DNA from: RGIG1681 sp045650505
GTDB lineage: Bacteria; Bacillota; Clostridia; Christensenellales; UBA1242
Assembly: GCA_045650505.1 (NCBI GenBank)
Contig: JAZRRE010000015.1
Coordinates: forward strand, 1-16,818
Direction: 5' to 3'
DNA: 16,818 bases
Position numbers and translations under genes: made by a program. Positions 6,601 through 13,722 of the stretch are shown piece by piece; within the stretch, counting starts at the first letter, position 1; every line of letters begins with the position of its first letter. The notes beneath the pieces are model-generated. The model saw nothing but the letters and a program-made list of their open reading frames with translations. It was not told the DNA's origin and did not search any database.

Positions 6601-9600
6601 ACCTTCAGGTCCAACTTCTTCTTCATAATTGCCTGCAGTTTTTGCAGTAACATCAATATTTTCACAAATATCTTGAATTGCAGTCATAGGGTTTGCAGTC
6701 ATCATATCATTGCCCATAATATCTTCAATGGCAATATCAGAAATTTCAACAGTGTTGTTAGCACCTGTCACATTTCCATTTTCACTTTTATAAGTGATTA
6801 TGAAGTTTCCTTCACTGCTTACTGAATAAACAATTTCAACTTTTCTTGTGTAAGAATAAGTAACACTATCATAAGTGTAGTTATATCTAATCAAAAGACT
6901 GTTAACACCTGGTTGAAGTGTGTATGCTTCACTTGTGAATGTTTCAACAACTTCAAATTGTGGTTCACCATCTGGACCCATTTCAGGAAGTTGATTATAT
7001 TGAACATAACCAATTTCTACAGAAGTTGTGAAAAGTGATGAATAATTGTTAGCATATAATAAAATACTTTCAGTTTCAACATTGATAGATTTTATTGTTG
7101 ATTCATTAGTTGCATATCTAATTTCATATTCATCTTTAATAATTTGTGAATCTTCAATTGTGTCAGCACTAAAATTCATAACGAATTTGATTGCCATTTC
7201 ATCAAAAACTAAACTATCTGAAAAGTTTGTTGCAAGATAAATTGTGTTATCATAAATGTTTAAGTTTGATAAATTATCAGTTGCAAGAGTTGTGTATCTT
7301 TCTGAATAAAGATTTGCAAAGTAAACACCTTCTAATCCTTCATCAGCAAGCACAACTTCTAAATCAATGATTCTGCCATCAATGGTTTTTGTTGTAAGCA
7401 CATCTCTTGAAAGTGTTACTTCTTCAACATTAATATCTTCTGCTGACACAGTAATTCTGTTGATATATGTCACTTTAACGGCTTTAAGATAATCATTTAC
7501 GATAACTGTGAGTAACATTTGTGAAGCTTCAAGTTCTTCATAATTTTTCAAAACTGCTTCTGGCACAGTAACGCTAACATAAAATTGATAAGTATTTATA
7601 TTTTTAATTGTTTTTAACTCTTCTGGTGTTGGGAATATAATTTCAATACCTTCAATACCTGTGTTATTCACAAAATCAACTTCGTGTTCTGCACCATCAA
7701 AATACATTTCTTCTTTGTAATAAATTGTACCTGTTGGTCCTTCGCCCTCTGTTGGAACAACTGTTGTAACTTTAACGCCATCAATTGTGAAATATAATTC
7801 ATCAGCGTTAATTGTTGCTTTGTTGATTGTGAATTCAACTTTTAATGGTTCACCTTCGAAAACATAGTTCACAGAAGTTTGTGGAACAAATGTAACTGAA
7901 TAAGTTCCTGCATCAACTGCTTCGTCAACAACTGTTTCATCATTTTCTTTATAAACAATGTTATATGTCACATAATCTGGAACCATTTGAGCGACAAACT
8001 CAACTGCTGTTCCATTATAAACAAATGTTTCAGCGCCTGTGTAGTTAAATGAAATTTCATTATAATTGTGAATGATTGCTTCAATTGTCAAAAGACCTGC
8101 AACATAAGAAATTTCATAGTTGTTTGAAGAGAGTCCATTTGGTGTGATTCTATATGTTCCAACATTGCTGCCTGAAACATAACCTTCATAATCATAAACA
8201 AGTACGCCTTGAAGAACATCAGATGTTTCACTATTCACAAAACCTAAATATCGAACGCCATTGTTTGCTGGGTCATCTAAATATGTAATAGTTTTATCTT
8301 CTGCAGTAATTGTTAAAGCTGCTTTGTTGATTGTGTATTCAATAGCAACTTCTTCTGCAATTTCATAGTTGTCAGATTCTTCAAATGTTGCAACAGCAAG
8401 ATATGTGCCAGCATCAATTGATTCATCTTCAACTAAACCTTTTGTGTATGAGTAACTTGTGAAATTCAAATAATTTGGATAATTTGTGAGTATTGGTTTT
8501 TGAGCTACACCTGTATATGTGTAATCACTTTCATAATCCCAAACAAAGTTTGAAATTGCAACAACAATCTTTTGAACAGTGAGTGTGCCTTGAACAAATT
8601 GAATATCATAATTATCAGAAGTGAGACCGCTTGGTGTGATTGTGTAATCATCAACGTCATCACCTTGCTCATAGTCATAAGCAAATGAAAGTTCACCGCC
8701 TAAAACTGCAACTGTTTCACCATTTACAAATCCTGTATAGCTAACACCATTGTCAGATGCTGCATCTTGATAGTAAATTGCGTGGTCGTTTGCTGTAACT
8801 ACAAGTGAAGCTTTGCCGATTGCAAATGGAAGGTCTGCAACACTTCCAACAACTTCATAGTTTTTAGAAGTGTTAAATGTAACACTTGCTGTATAGCTTC
8901 CAACATTAATTGGGAAAGCTGGAGCTTCATTTTGTGTGTAAGTATAATTTGCTGAAATGTAAGGAGAAATTTCATTAAGTGTTGGTTCTTGAGCTACACC
9001 ACTATATGTTAATGATGTATAGTTCCAAGTATAAGATGAAACATTAACTTGAAGTGGTTCAACAGTGAGTTTTCCTGAAACATAAGAAATTTCATAGTTA
9101 ACAGCAGTTCTTCCTGAAATTTCAATGTCATAATCACCAATGTCATCACCTGCTTCATAAGAGCCATAAGTGAAAAGAATGTCACCACCTAAAACAAGTT
9201 CATTTTCACCATCAATGAAACCATCATAAGAAACACTTGCGTGTGATGGTTCATCACCAAAAGTGATTGTGTTGTCGTTTGCTGTGATTGTGAGCGCAAT
9301 TTTATTAATAACAAATTCTTGTGTTGGAACTTGACCCATAAACACATAGTTATCTGATTCTTCTGCAACAAATGAAGCAACATAAGTTCCTGCATCTTTT
9401 GGAGTTACAGTGTTTCCGCCCTTTGTGTATGAAATTGAATAATCAACGTATGTTGGAACACCTGAAACTGTGAGTGCTTTTGCTGTTCCATCATAATCAA
9501 AAGCTTCATCATAATTAAATTCAATATCACTGTATTGAAGAGTGATTGCTTGAACTGTGAGAGTTCCTGTGTGGAATGTGATGTCATAGTTAATAGATGT

Positions 9601-11178
9601 CACACCTGAAACTGTGATTGTGTAAGTTCCAGCATCATCGCCTACAACATAATTATATTCATAGATAAATTCTTGATTTTCAAAAATATCTAATGTGTCT
9701 GAACCTTTAAAACCTTCAGCAAGCACACCAGCGTGTGATGGTTCATCACCAAAAGTGATTGTGTTATTGTTTGCTGTGATAGAAAGTGCTGTTTTGTTGA
9801 TAACATAAGGCATTGTTGGAACAGTTCCTTCAAAGTCATAGTTCTTGAAATTAAGAACTGTGAATTCTGCAACATAAGAACCTGCATTTGCTGATTCATT
9901 TTCAACACCATCAAGTTTTGCAACAACATCATAGCCAACAAGTTCAGGAACACCTGTTACTGTTGGTTTTTGAACAGTATTGTTATAAGTGTATGGTCCA
10001 TCATAGTTCCATTCAATAACATCATAAGAATAAGTTGCCTTGCTTACAACAAGTCTGCCTGTTTCATAAGTGATTGAATAGTTTTCAGCAGAAAGTCCAC
10101 TAGGAAGAATATCATAAGTTCCAACATCTGAACCGATATGATATGTTCCGTATTCATAAGAAAGTTCACCACCAAGCACATCTTTTGTTTCGCCGTTAAC
10201 AAAACCTGTGTATGAAACACCTGTGTGTATTGCAGCTGCACCAAAGATAATTTCAGCATCGTTTGCTTTAACTTTAAGTGGAGCTTCTTTAATACTCCAT
10301 TCAAAGTCTTCAACTGCTGGCTTGTTATAATTCAACGAATCATAGTTGAATTGAACCTTTGCTGTGTAATTTCCTGCGTTTGTATATTCATTATTTAAAT
10401 AACCTTTAAGTGTTACGCCTTCAGGAAGCTCACCATCAATTTCAATTTCAACGGTTTGAGGAAGTCCTGTATAAACAATGTTTTCTCCTCCAACCCAAGA
10501 AATGTTTGAAACATTATAGTTAGCTTTTTCCATTGTCCAGGTGATTGTTGCATCAGGAATAGGATTGTAACTTTCAGCATCTGCACCTGTATATGTGAAT
10601 CTAACCACTGCATCATAATTTTGAACTGTTGTTCCAGAATTGCCTGAAACAAATTCAGCTGTAACATTTTCTGGTAAATTTAAAATATCTGCGATTTGAA
10701 GAGTTTGTTCTGTTCCATCATAAGTTAAACTTTTTAAGGTAACGCCGCTAACATCAATGTTGCCTTTATTCACTTTAACTTGAATTTCAACATTTGAAAC
10801 TCCGGTATATGAAAATGTGAGTTTATATTCACCTACTGCTGTAATACCTTCAGCAGGAACTGTTGATGATAATGTGTAACCATCAACGGTATCAGTTTTT
10901 TGTGAAAGCACAGCGGTTGTGTTGTCACTCTTTAAAGCAGTAACAACGAAATCACTTGCAGTAAATTCAATCTTTTCACCAACATAAAACGCATCAAGCA
11001 CGTTTTCTGTTAAAGTGTAAGGTGAATTTTCGGCAAGAGCAACTGAAATGCTGGTAACATTCACTTCATTAGCAGGGTCTTCTTCATCTTTGCACGCAGA
11101 AAAAACAAATAAACAAGAGAATACCATTGCTAACGATAGCAACATAGTTGCGATTTTTCGAGCAAAATTCTTACCCAT
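3676..11178 (-). CDS. Giant MBG-repeat surface lipoprotein (2,500 residues to the internal TGA)
   Basis: Residues 1-29 form a lipoprotein signal peptide: basic MGKNFARK, a hydrophobic core, then the lipobox FSAC with Cys29 as lipid anchor. The mature protein should sit on the outer face of the membrane. About residues 130-1130 hold alternating YDG-like units (e.g. FNYDEAFDYDGTAKAL) and MBG units (ALTITANDNTITFGDEPSH). The five MBG units begin near residues 299, 463, 626, 789 and 953, a 163-164-residue period. Residues 1130-1700 are unassigned beta-rich sequence. Gly-rich linkers near 1710, 2145 and 2435 (the last two containing NPGQGGSG) separate C-terminal modules with YSTETND/YSTDSNR repeats. 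There is no LPXTG motif. MBG arrays occur in large adhesin-like surface proteins, so a stalk or adhesin role is inferred. The ATG follows AGGAGG by 5 nt. Another 79 codons follow the terminal TGA in frame. Confidence 0.88.
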   Translation of the reverse strand: MGKNFARKIATMLLSLAMVFSCLFVFSACKDEEDPANEVNVTSISVALAENSPYTLTENVLDAFYVGEKIEFTASDFVVTALKSDNTTAVLSQKTDTVDGYTLSSTVPAEGITAVGEYKLTFSYTGVSNVEIQVKVNKGNIDVSGVTLKSLTYDGTEQTLQIADILNLPENVTAEFVSGNSGTTVQNYDAVVRFTYTGADAESYNPIPDATITWTMEKANYNVSNISWVGGENIVYTGLPQTVEIEIDGELPEGVTLKGYLNNEYTNAGNYTAKVQFNYDSLNYNKPAVEDFEWSIKEAPLKVKANDAEIIFGAAAIHTGVSYTGFVNGETKDVLGGELSYEYGTYHIGSDVGTYDILPSGLSAENYSITYETGRLVVSKATYSYDVIEWNYDGPYTYNNTVQKPTVTGVPELVGYDVVAKLDGVENESANAGSYVAEFTVLNFKNYDFEGTVPTMPYVINKTALSITANNNTITFGDEPSHAGVLAEGFKGSDTLDIFENQEFIYEYNYVVGDDAGTYTITVSGVTSINYDITFHTGTLTVQAITLQYSDIEFNYDEAFDYDGTAKALTVSGVPTYVDYSISYTKGGNTVTPKDAGTYVASFVAEESDNYVFMGQVPTQEFVINKIALTITANDNTITFGDEPSHASVSYDGFIDGENELVLGGDILFTYGSYEAGDDIGDYDIEISGRTAVNYEISYVSGKLTVEPLQVNVSSYTWNYTSLTYSGVAQEPTLNEISPYISANYTYTQNEAPAFPINVGSYTASVTFNTSKNYEVVGSVADLPFAIGKASLVVTANDHAIYYQDAASDNGVSYTGFVNGETVAVLGGELSFAYDYEQGDDVDDYTITPSGLTSDNYDIQFVQGTLTVQKIVVAISNFVWDYESDYTYTGVAQKPILTNYPNYLNFTSYSYTKGLVEDESIDAGTYLAVATFEESDNYEIAEEVAIEYTINKAALTITAEDKTITYLDDPANNGVRYLGFVNSETSDVLQGVLVYDYEGYVSGSNVGTYRITPNGLSSNNYEISYVAGLLTIEAIIHNYNEISFNYTGAETFVYNGTAVEFVAQMVPDYVTYNIVYKENDETVVDEAVDAGTYSVTFVPQTSVNYVFEGEPLKVEFTINKATINADELYFTIDGVKVTTVVPTEGEGPTGTIYYKEEMYFDGAEHEVDFVNNTGIEGIEIIFPTPEELKTIKNINTYQFYVSVTVPEAVLKNYEELEASQMLLTVIVNDYLKAVKVTYINRITVSAEDINVEEVTLSRDVLTTKTIDGRIIDLEVVLADEGLEGVYFANLYSERYTTLATDNLSNLNIYDNTIYLATNFSDSLVFDEMAIKFVMNFSADTIEDSQIIKDEYEIRYATNESTIKSINVETESILLYANNYSSLFTTSVEIGYVQYNQLPEMGPDGEPQFEVVETFTSEAYTLQPGVNSLLIRYNYTYDSVTYSYTRKVEIVYSVSSEGNFIITYKSENGNVTGANNTVEISDIAIEDIMGNDMMTANPMTAIQDICENIDVTAKTAGNYEEEVGPEGESLRTVEISGGNAYLRIPLKEKPDDGFVVFPGPINYSYTTDGDESVGGDTEGSEAETTTVPLVMYILLNFGFDIDFNTNANVYADGGSVIDAGEFGYIQMKTGHFLNVTAENESAMLVVMRIGDSLEGMGDDWIPTEYQMFYGRIENYVFDQTGYYSLTIMPTASIFMAEYEPKAYIIEVTSSSGEGGGDVVNPEIIYNVQAQDYLGHGVNNTGMITNETPMCEIVVEDDVITLTNWDNTKYLTIATNGDDLFVVDFEGNTIIEKWASNFVMNFEQAGTYTVTITRNVNGEPVVKTITINVTGFEYNFLNITANDSNISVDLTRTKDFTSEDAVSYNDMLPDNQGNYDDNFYIEAYIGAVAGLGSIYELAFTSVYSNLIYEVDTDATILYENGKAILDVKTDGTYNYVEFEIKNPNTPNGAISPETVVKVYFCDKEDRLNYHTLTIGSSTYQVALDLTRAGDYGTLIYNYVTGGAYAVVKESDTNTNITADATFTAYEGYARPAGSYEYLMFTADAYYVLMEQVGDGTISTRAEFDAFIASAKAESQVFEPTNSTSMTITLTFDGNGASELYIASVNLTQQVLDYAFEMIEYLIQPIEIRIDGVYQEPDYEPENPGQGGSGGGIVTIPSYNFKTPLPEGVEISIEVNEVVYSTETNDIMFEEALPAYYIRLKHTYAELVNPQTGKVTITSIASSIPGFVLKDMYEQVIEFGADGSFEVDVQPYVQFGYAAMFVGGVDGMGTAMFILAFEDSIPQGYEPYGASNPDVFVSLSFNDKTYSTDSNRFYFKDSGNLSMYTRIDLTEADVRPLIYEGEPGTGWIDLTNITINVSNWLTPDYSFVGYVDGWTRENYQELKAGGLANYGEFGLVIALEARYSNGNSDYDRYIYIYLVLKDSVSQPCQDSGNPGQGGSGSESGAECVIDMYYNNFADSLSIYSDFSGEFVLDEELTDYETIVVFVATLDASVLNGASTFTLN
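9239..9288. repeat. Near-identical DNA repeat in MBG unit 3 (partner at 9731-9780)
   Basis: Positions 9239-9273 match 9731-9765 base for base over 35 nt. After a 3-base stretch with two differences, 12 more bases match. The copies lie 492 bp (164 codons) apart and encode the ITFGDEPSHA segment of neighbouring MBG units. Identity at this level, including silent positions, points to recent duplication or gene conversion. Confidence 0.85.
9731..9780. repeat. Near-identical DNA repeat in MBG unit 2 (partner at 9239-9288)
   Basis: Partner of the repeat at 9239-9288: 35 identical bases followed by a further 12 after a two-base difference. It encodes the corresponding segment of the preceding MBG unit. 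Exchange between the two copies would delete or add exactly one 164-residue composite unit in frame. Confidence 0.85.
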
Positions 11179-11197
11179 ATTTACCTCCTAAAATCTG

Positions 11198-11220
11198 GTA
11201 ATATTATATTATAATATTAC
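11198..11220. promoter_or_regulatory. Perfect 11-bp palindrome in the leader of the giant lipoprotein gene
   Basis: Arms GTAATATTATA (11198-11208) and TATAATATTAC (11210-11220) are exact inverted repeats around one central base. The site lies between the predicted start point (near 11224) and the AGGAGG site (11184-11189). It could be an operator for a dimeric repressor or a 5' stem-loop that stabilises the long mRNA. It is all A/T except the end pair, so RNA pairing would be weak; an operator seems somewhat more likely. Confidence 0.55.
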
Positions 11221-11230
11221 TCCTAATTTG

Positions 11231-11260
11231 AGTATAAAACTATTGTTACATATTTGTCAA
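11231..11260 (-). promoter_or_regulatory. Promoter of the giant lipoprotein gene
   Basis: The - strand has a consensus -35 TTGACA (11255-11260), an 18-bp spacer and -10 TATACT (11231-11236). The start point would be near 11224, giving a leader of about 46 nt that contains the palindrome and AGGAGG. The promoter is strong, in keeping with an abundant surface protein. Confidence 0.75.
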
Positions 11261-11315
11261 TTTGTTCGATTATTTTTTATTTTTTTATCATTTTTTGTCA
11301 TTTTTTCACAAATTT

Positions 11316-11344
11316 AAAAAAGACCTTAAAAATAAGGTCTTTTT
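11316..11344 (-). terminator. Intrinsic terminator of the PfkB kinase gene
   Basis: A perfect 12-bp stem, AAAAAGACCTTA (11317-11328) with its complement (11333-11344), around an AAAA loop. The - strand extends into a T tract. It begins 32 bp past the TAG of the kinase and lies upstream of the giant gene promoter. Confidence 0.85.
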
Positions 11345-11376
11345 GTTGATTTTTTATTCAGTTTGTGTTACTAGAA

Positions 11377-12399
11377 CTATCTTTGAATTGCAGCATTTCC
11401 GTTTGAATCAATAAAATCTTGAATTTCTTTTTCACTAAAAGTTGAAACATCACCATAAATGGTATGCTCTAAAATTGAGGTTGCAAGACCAAACTTAAGT
11501 GCATATTCAGGATTATTAAAATCTTTCACAAGCCCGTGAATAACACCCGATGCAAACGCATCTCCCCCACCAATTCGGTCATAAATTGAAAATCTAATTG
11601 GTCCATCACTTTTATAATCACCATTTTTGCAAATGCAGAATGATTTGAGAGAGTTATCTGTTGCGTTATAAACAACTCTTTCTGTTCCAAAAACATATTT
11701 AACTTTTGAATTCAAAATAAGTTTGCTTGCAAGTTCAATACTTTTTTCTTTGTTATCAGCATCTTTGCCATCAAGTGGAATTTCTAAAATTGTGTTCATA
11801 TCAAAAGCACTTGCAAATAACACATCAACATAAGGAATCACTTTTTTAAAATGAGGTCTTGCTTCATCAATGCTCCAAAGTTTTGAGCGATAATTAAAAT
11901 CAAATGAAACAGTCACACCATATTTTTCGCAAGCTTCTAAACACTTGAAAGCAACATTTCTCACATTTTCACCAAGTGCAAGAGTGATTCCCGACAAGTG
12001 AAACCATTTTGCATTTTCAAACACTTTGTCATAATCAATTTCATCTTCAGCAATTCTTGTGATTGCAGAATGCTTTCTGTTATAAAGCACTTTTGATGGT
12101 CTGCCACCAAAACCCGTTTCAACAAAATACATACCAATATTCGATGAGCCACGAACCACATTTCCTGTTTCAACACCGTGCCCAAGCAAGTGTTTAACAG
12201 CAGAATCACCAAGTTGATTATCAGGAAGTTTTGTTAAAAATTCTGTCTTATGCCCAAGATGTGAAAGTGACACCAAAACATTTGCCTCTCCACCACCATA
12301 GTTGGCCACAAAGTTTCTTGCCTGCGCAATAGTTGTGTAATCTGGTGGAGTGAGCCTTAACATAATTTCACCAAATGCAACAATTTTTTCTTTTTCCAT
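11377..12399 (-). CDS. kdgK: PfkB-family sugar kinase, probable 2-dehydro-3-deoxygluconokinase
   Basis: KdgK phosphorylates 2-keto-3-deoxygluconate with ATP, feeding hexuronate and pectin breakdown products to KDPG aldolase. The 340-residue product begins with FGEIMLRLTPP (9-19), then the PfkB substrate-side motif YGGGEANV (34-41), a KDG-kinase-like SFDFNYRSKLW (165-175), and the C-terminal PfkB signature DRIGGGDAFASG (274-285) with catalytic base Asp280 and the GGGD anion hole. Firmicute KdgK proteins use DRxGGGD rather than DTxGAGD, which favours KdgK over fructokinase or ribokinase; substrate specificity is still an inference. The ATG lies 6 nt past AAGGAG. A possible small membrane-protein gene ends 12 bp upstream, so the two may be co-transcribed. 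No kdgA, uxaC or transporter is adjacent. Confidence 0.82.
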   Translation of the reverse strand: MEKEKIVAFGEIMLRLTPPDYTTIAQARNFVANYGGGEANVLVSLSHLGHKTEFLTKLPDNQLGDSAVKHLLGHGVETGNVVRGSSNIGMYFVETGFGGRPSKVLYNRKHSAITRIAEDEIDYDKVFENAKWFHLSGITLALGENVRNVAFKCLEACEKYGVTVSFDFNYRSKLWSIDEARPHFKKVIPYVDVLFASAFDMNTILEIPLDGKDADNKEKSIELASKLILNSKVKYVFGTERVVYNATDNSLKSFCICKNGDYKSDGPIRFSIYDRIGGGDAFASGVIHGLVKDFNNPEYALKFGLATSILEHTIYGDVSTFSEKEIQDFIDSNGNAAIQR

Positions 12400-12411
12400 A
12401 AATTTCTCCTT

Positions 12412-12579
12412 TTATTTTTGAACTTTCTTTTTGCGATTTAACACATTTAAAAGCACATAAATTCCAACAAGCACTGAATTTTGATAAACCACACCAAGCA
12501 AGATTTTTGCACCAAACTCATCATCTTGCAATTCTTTGCCATTTATTATAATGCTGCCAAAATCTTTTCCATAAACCAA
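12412..12579 (-). CDS. Possible 55-residue single-pass membrane protein (TTG start, or frameshifted ATG start)
   Basis: A 55-codon frame runs to a TAA 12 bp before the PfkB kinase start. It has a polar N-terminal part (INGKELQDDEFG), one hydrophobic segment of about 20-25 residues (from AKILLGVVYQ to YVLLNVL) and a basic tail, RKKKVQK, as expected for a small inner-membrane protein. The only start in this frame is TTG at 12579, 6 nt after AAGGTG. However, a strong promoter overlaps that site: its -10 box covers the first base of the TTG, so its transcript would begin at 12572, exactly on an ATG in another frame that stops after 8 codons (MEKILAAL). One extra A in the short A run after that ATG would join it to this frame as MEKDFGSIIING. 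I do not recognise the family. It may be intact, frameshifted, or affected by a homopolymer error. Confidence 0.5.
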   Translation of the reverse strand: MVYGKDFGSIIINGKELQDDEFGAKILLGVVYQNSVLVGIYVLLNVLNRKKKVQK

Positions 12580-12607
12580 TTATAACACCTTAAAATTTTA
12601 ATAACAA
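12579..12607 (-). promoter_or_regulatory. Promoter for the small ORF and PfkB kinase
   Basis: The - strand has -35 TTGTTA (12602-12607), a 17-bp spacer and -10 TATAAT (12579-12584) with a TG one base upstream (extended -10). The predicted start point, 12572, is the A of an ATG. The -35 boxes of this promoter and the + strand promoter at 12673-12701 are 65 bp apart and face away from each other. Confidence 0.65.
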
Positions 12608-12672
12608 ATTTTTTTTACAAAATGATTTTAATTTCATTAAACCTAACCAAAACACATCAAAATCATCGCGTA

Positions 12673-12701
12673 TTGACAAAATTAAAAAGTTATGATATAA
12701 T
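12673..12701 (+). promoter_or_regulatory. Consensus promoter producing a leaderless transcript
   Basis: TTGACA (12673-12678), a 17-bp spacer and TATAAT (12696-12701): a perfect sigma-A consensus promoter. Only six bases (ACCTTT) separate the -10 box from the ATG at 12708, so the expected +1 is the A of the start codon. No Shine-Dalgarno could be on such an mRNA. Confidence 0.85.
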
Positions 12702-12707
12702 ACCTTT

Positions 12708-13682
12708 ATGAGAGAAATTAAACAATTGACAAAAGAGCAAATTAGAAGAACGAATGAAATTCATAAACAACTTATCAAAGGTGCAAAACAAGGAAAGGTT
12801 TACACCTACATTCCTGCACTTATTGACCGACTTCGCCCATACCAAGTGGGTGGGCTTCCTGTTTCTATTTTGCTTTTAATAACTGAACTTTGCAATGGCT
12901 TGTGCTATGACAGGTCACTATTAATGTCACTCGCATTTAACGACGCAAAAATTGTTCATGGAGATATTGAATCACTTCGAATCACAGCCGGTGAAAAATA
13001 TGCCGAACATTCGTTTGTTGAAACCACAGAGTTTGGTGGGAATAAAACTTGGGTTGTTGACACATCAATCGGCTTAATTTATGACAAAGATTTTTATTAT
13101 AAACTTGAAAAGGTTAAAGTTAACACTGAAATTCCAAAACAAGAAATTATGAACTCTTATGCAATTCAATCAATAATCGCAAGTGATTTTGAACAAGATA
13201 AATATGCACTTCCCCTTTATTTGCCACTCATTGAAAGCACAGTTAAACAAAGCAAATGGCTTGGAACTGCAAGTTATAGAGAAATGATTGAAAAAGAACT
13301 TGCACACTTTAAAAAGCAAATTGATTATGAAGCAATCGAAAGAGAAATTGCTGAAGATATGAAACTTATGAAAACCGACCCAAATAAACTTGACGAAAAA
13401 TTTCAAATTGTTAGAGATAGATATGGCAGAGAAATCTCAAGAGGAGGCGTGCCTAACCCATATTACATCTCGCCAGAAGAAGCCGACAAAAAAGAGCAAC
13501 AATACATCGAGGCTGAAGCAAATGGAACTCTTGATAGTTTTTGGCAACAATGTTATTCTTCTTCAGCAATGTTAATGGAACAAGAAGCCAAAAAAGTGGA
13601 AGAACTTGCTGAAATTCGATTTGCAGAAATTGCACAAAATCCAACACAAAACTTTTATGAAACTCAACCAGGTCAAAATTAA
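12708..13682 (+). CDS. Uncharacterised protein with a possible transglutaminase/papain-like Cys-His-Asp triad; leaderless
   Basis: I do not recognise this 324-residue protein as a named family. Residues 30-140 look like a compact alpha/beta domain. NGLCYDRSLLMSLAF (63-77) puts Cys66 at the start of a helix, AEHSFVET (99-106) gives His101, and KTWVVDTSIGLIYDK (113-127) gives Asp118. The order and spacing of Cys, His and Asp, with a helix-borne Cys and strand-borne His and Asp, resemble the transglutaminase-like/papain-like superfamily, so a cysteine hydrolase role is possible but unproven. Residues 190-225 and 255-310 are charged and probably helical or coiled-coil. No signal peptide or membrane segment is seen, so it is probably cytoplasmic. 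A consensus promoter abuts the ATG. A shared terminator separates it from the convergent deacylase-like gene. Confidence 0.85.
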   Translation: MREIKQLTKEQIRRTNEIHKQLIKGAKQGKVYTYIPALIDRLRPYQVGGLPVSILLLITELCNGLCYDRSLLMSLAFNDAKIVHGDIESLRITAGEKYAEHSFVETTEFGGNKTWVVDTSIGLIYDKDFYYKLEKVKVNTEIPKQEIMNSYAIQSIIASDFEQDKYALPLYLPLIESTVKQSKWLGTASYREMIEKELAHFKKQIDYEAIEREIAEDMKLMKTDPNKLDEKFQIVRDRYGREISRGGVPNPYYISPEEADKKEQQYIEAEANGTLDSFWQQCYSSSAMLMEQEAKKVEELAEIRFAEIAQNPTQNFYETQPGQN

Positions 13683-13689
13683 ACCAAAA

Positions 13690-13717
13690 CAAAAACACGG
13701 ATTATCCGTGTCTTTTT
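13690..13717. terminator. Bidirectional terminator between convergent genes
   Basis: ACACGG (13695-13700) pairs with CCGTGT (13706-13711) across a 5-nt loop. It is flanked by an A-rich run on the left and CTTTTTATT on the right, so it works in both directions. It lies 8 bp past the TAA of the 12708 gene and just past the TAG of the deacylase-like gene. Confidence 0.8.
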
Positions 13718-13722
13718 ATTAT

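Noticed and set aside
7800..10730. CRISPR array or satellite repeat
   Set aside because: The repetition follows a protein-coding period of 163-164 codons with diverged units, and there are no short identical repeats with unique spacers.
12621..12666. Inverted repeats (ATGATTTT...AAAATCAT) in the divergent region before the 12708 gene
   Set aside because: The 8-bp arms are 29 bp apart in very AT-rich DNA and do not line up with either promoter, so chance is the simplest explanation.
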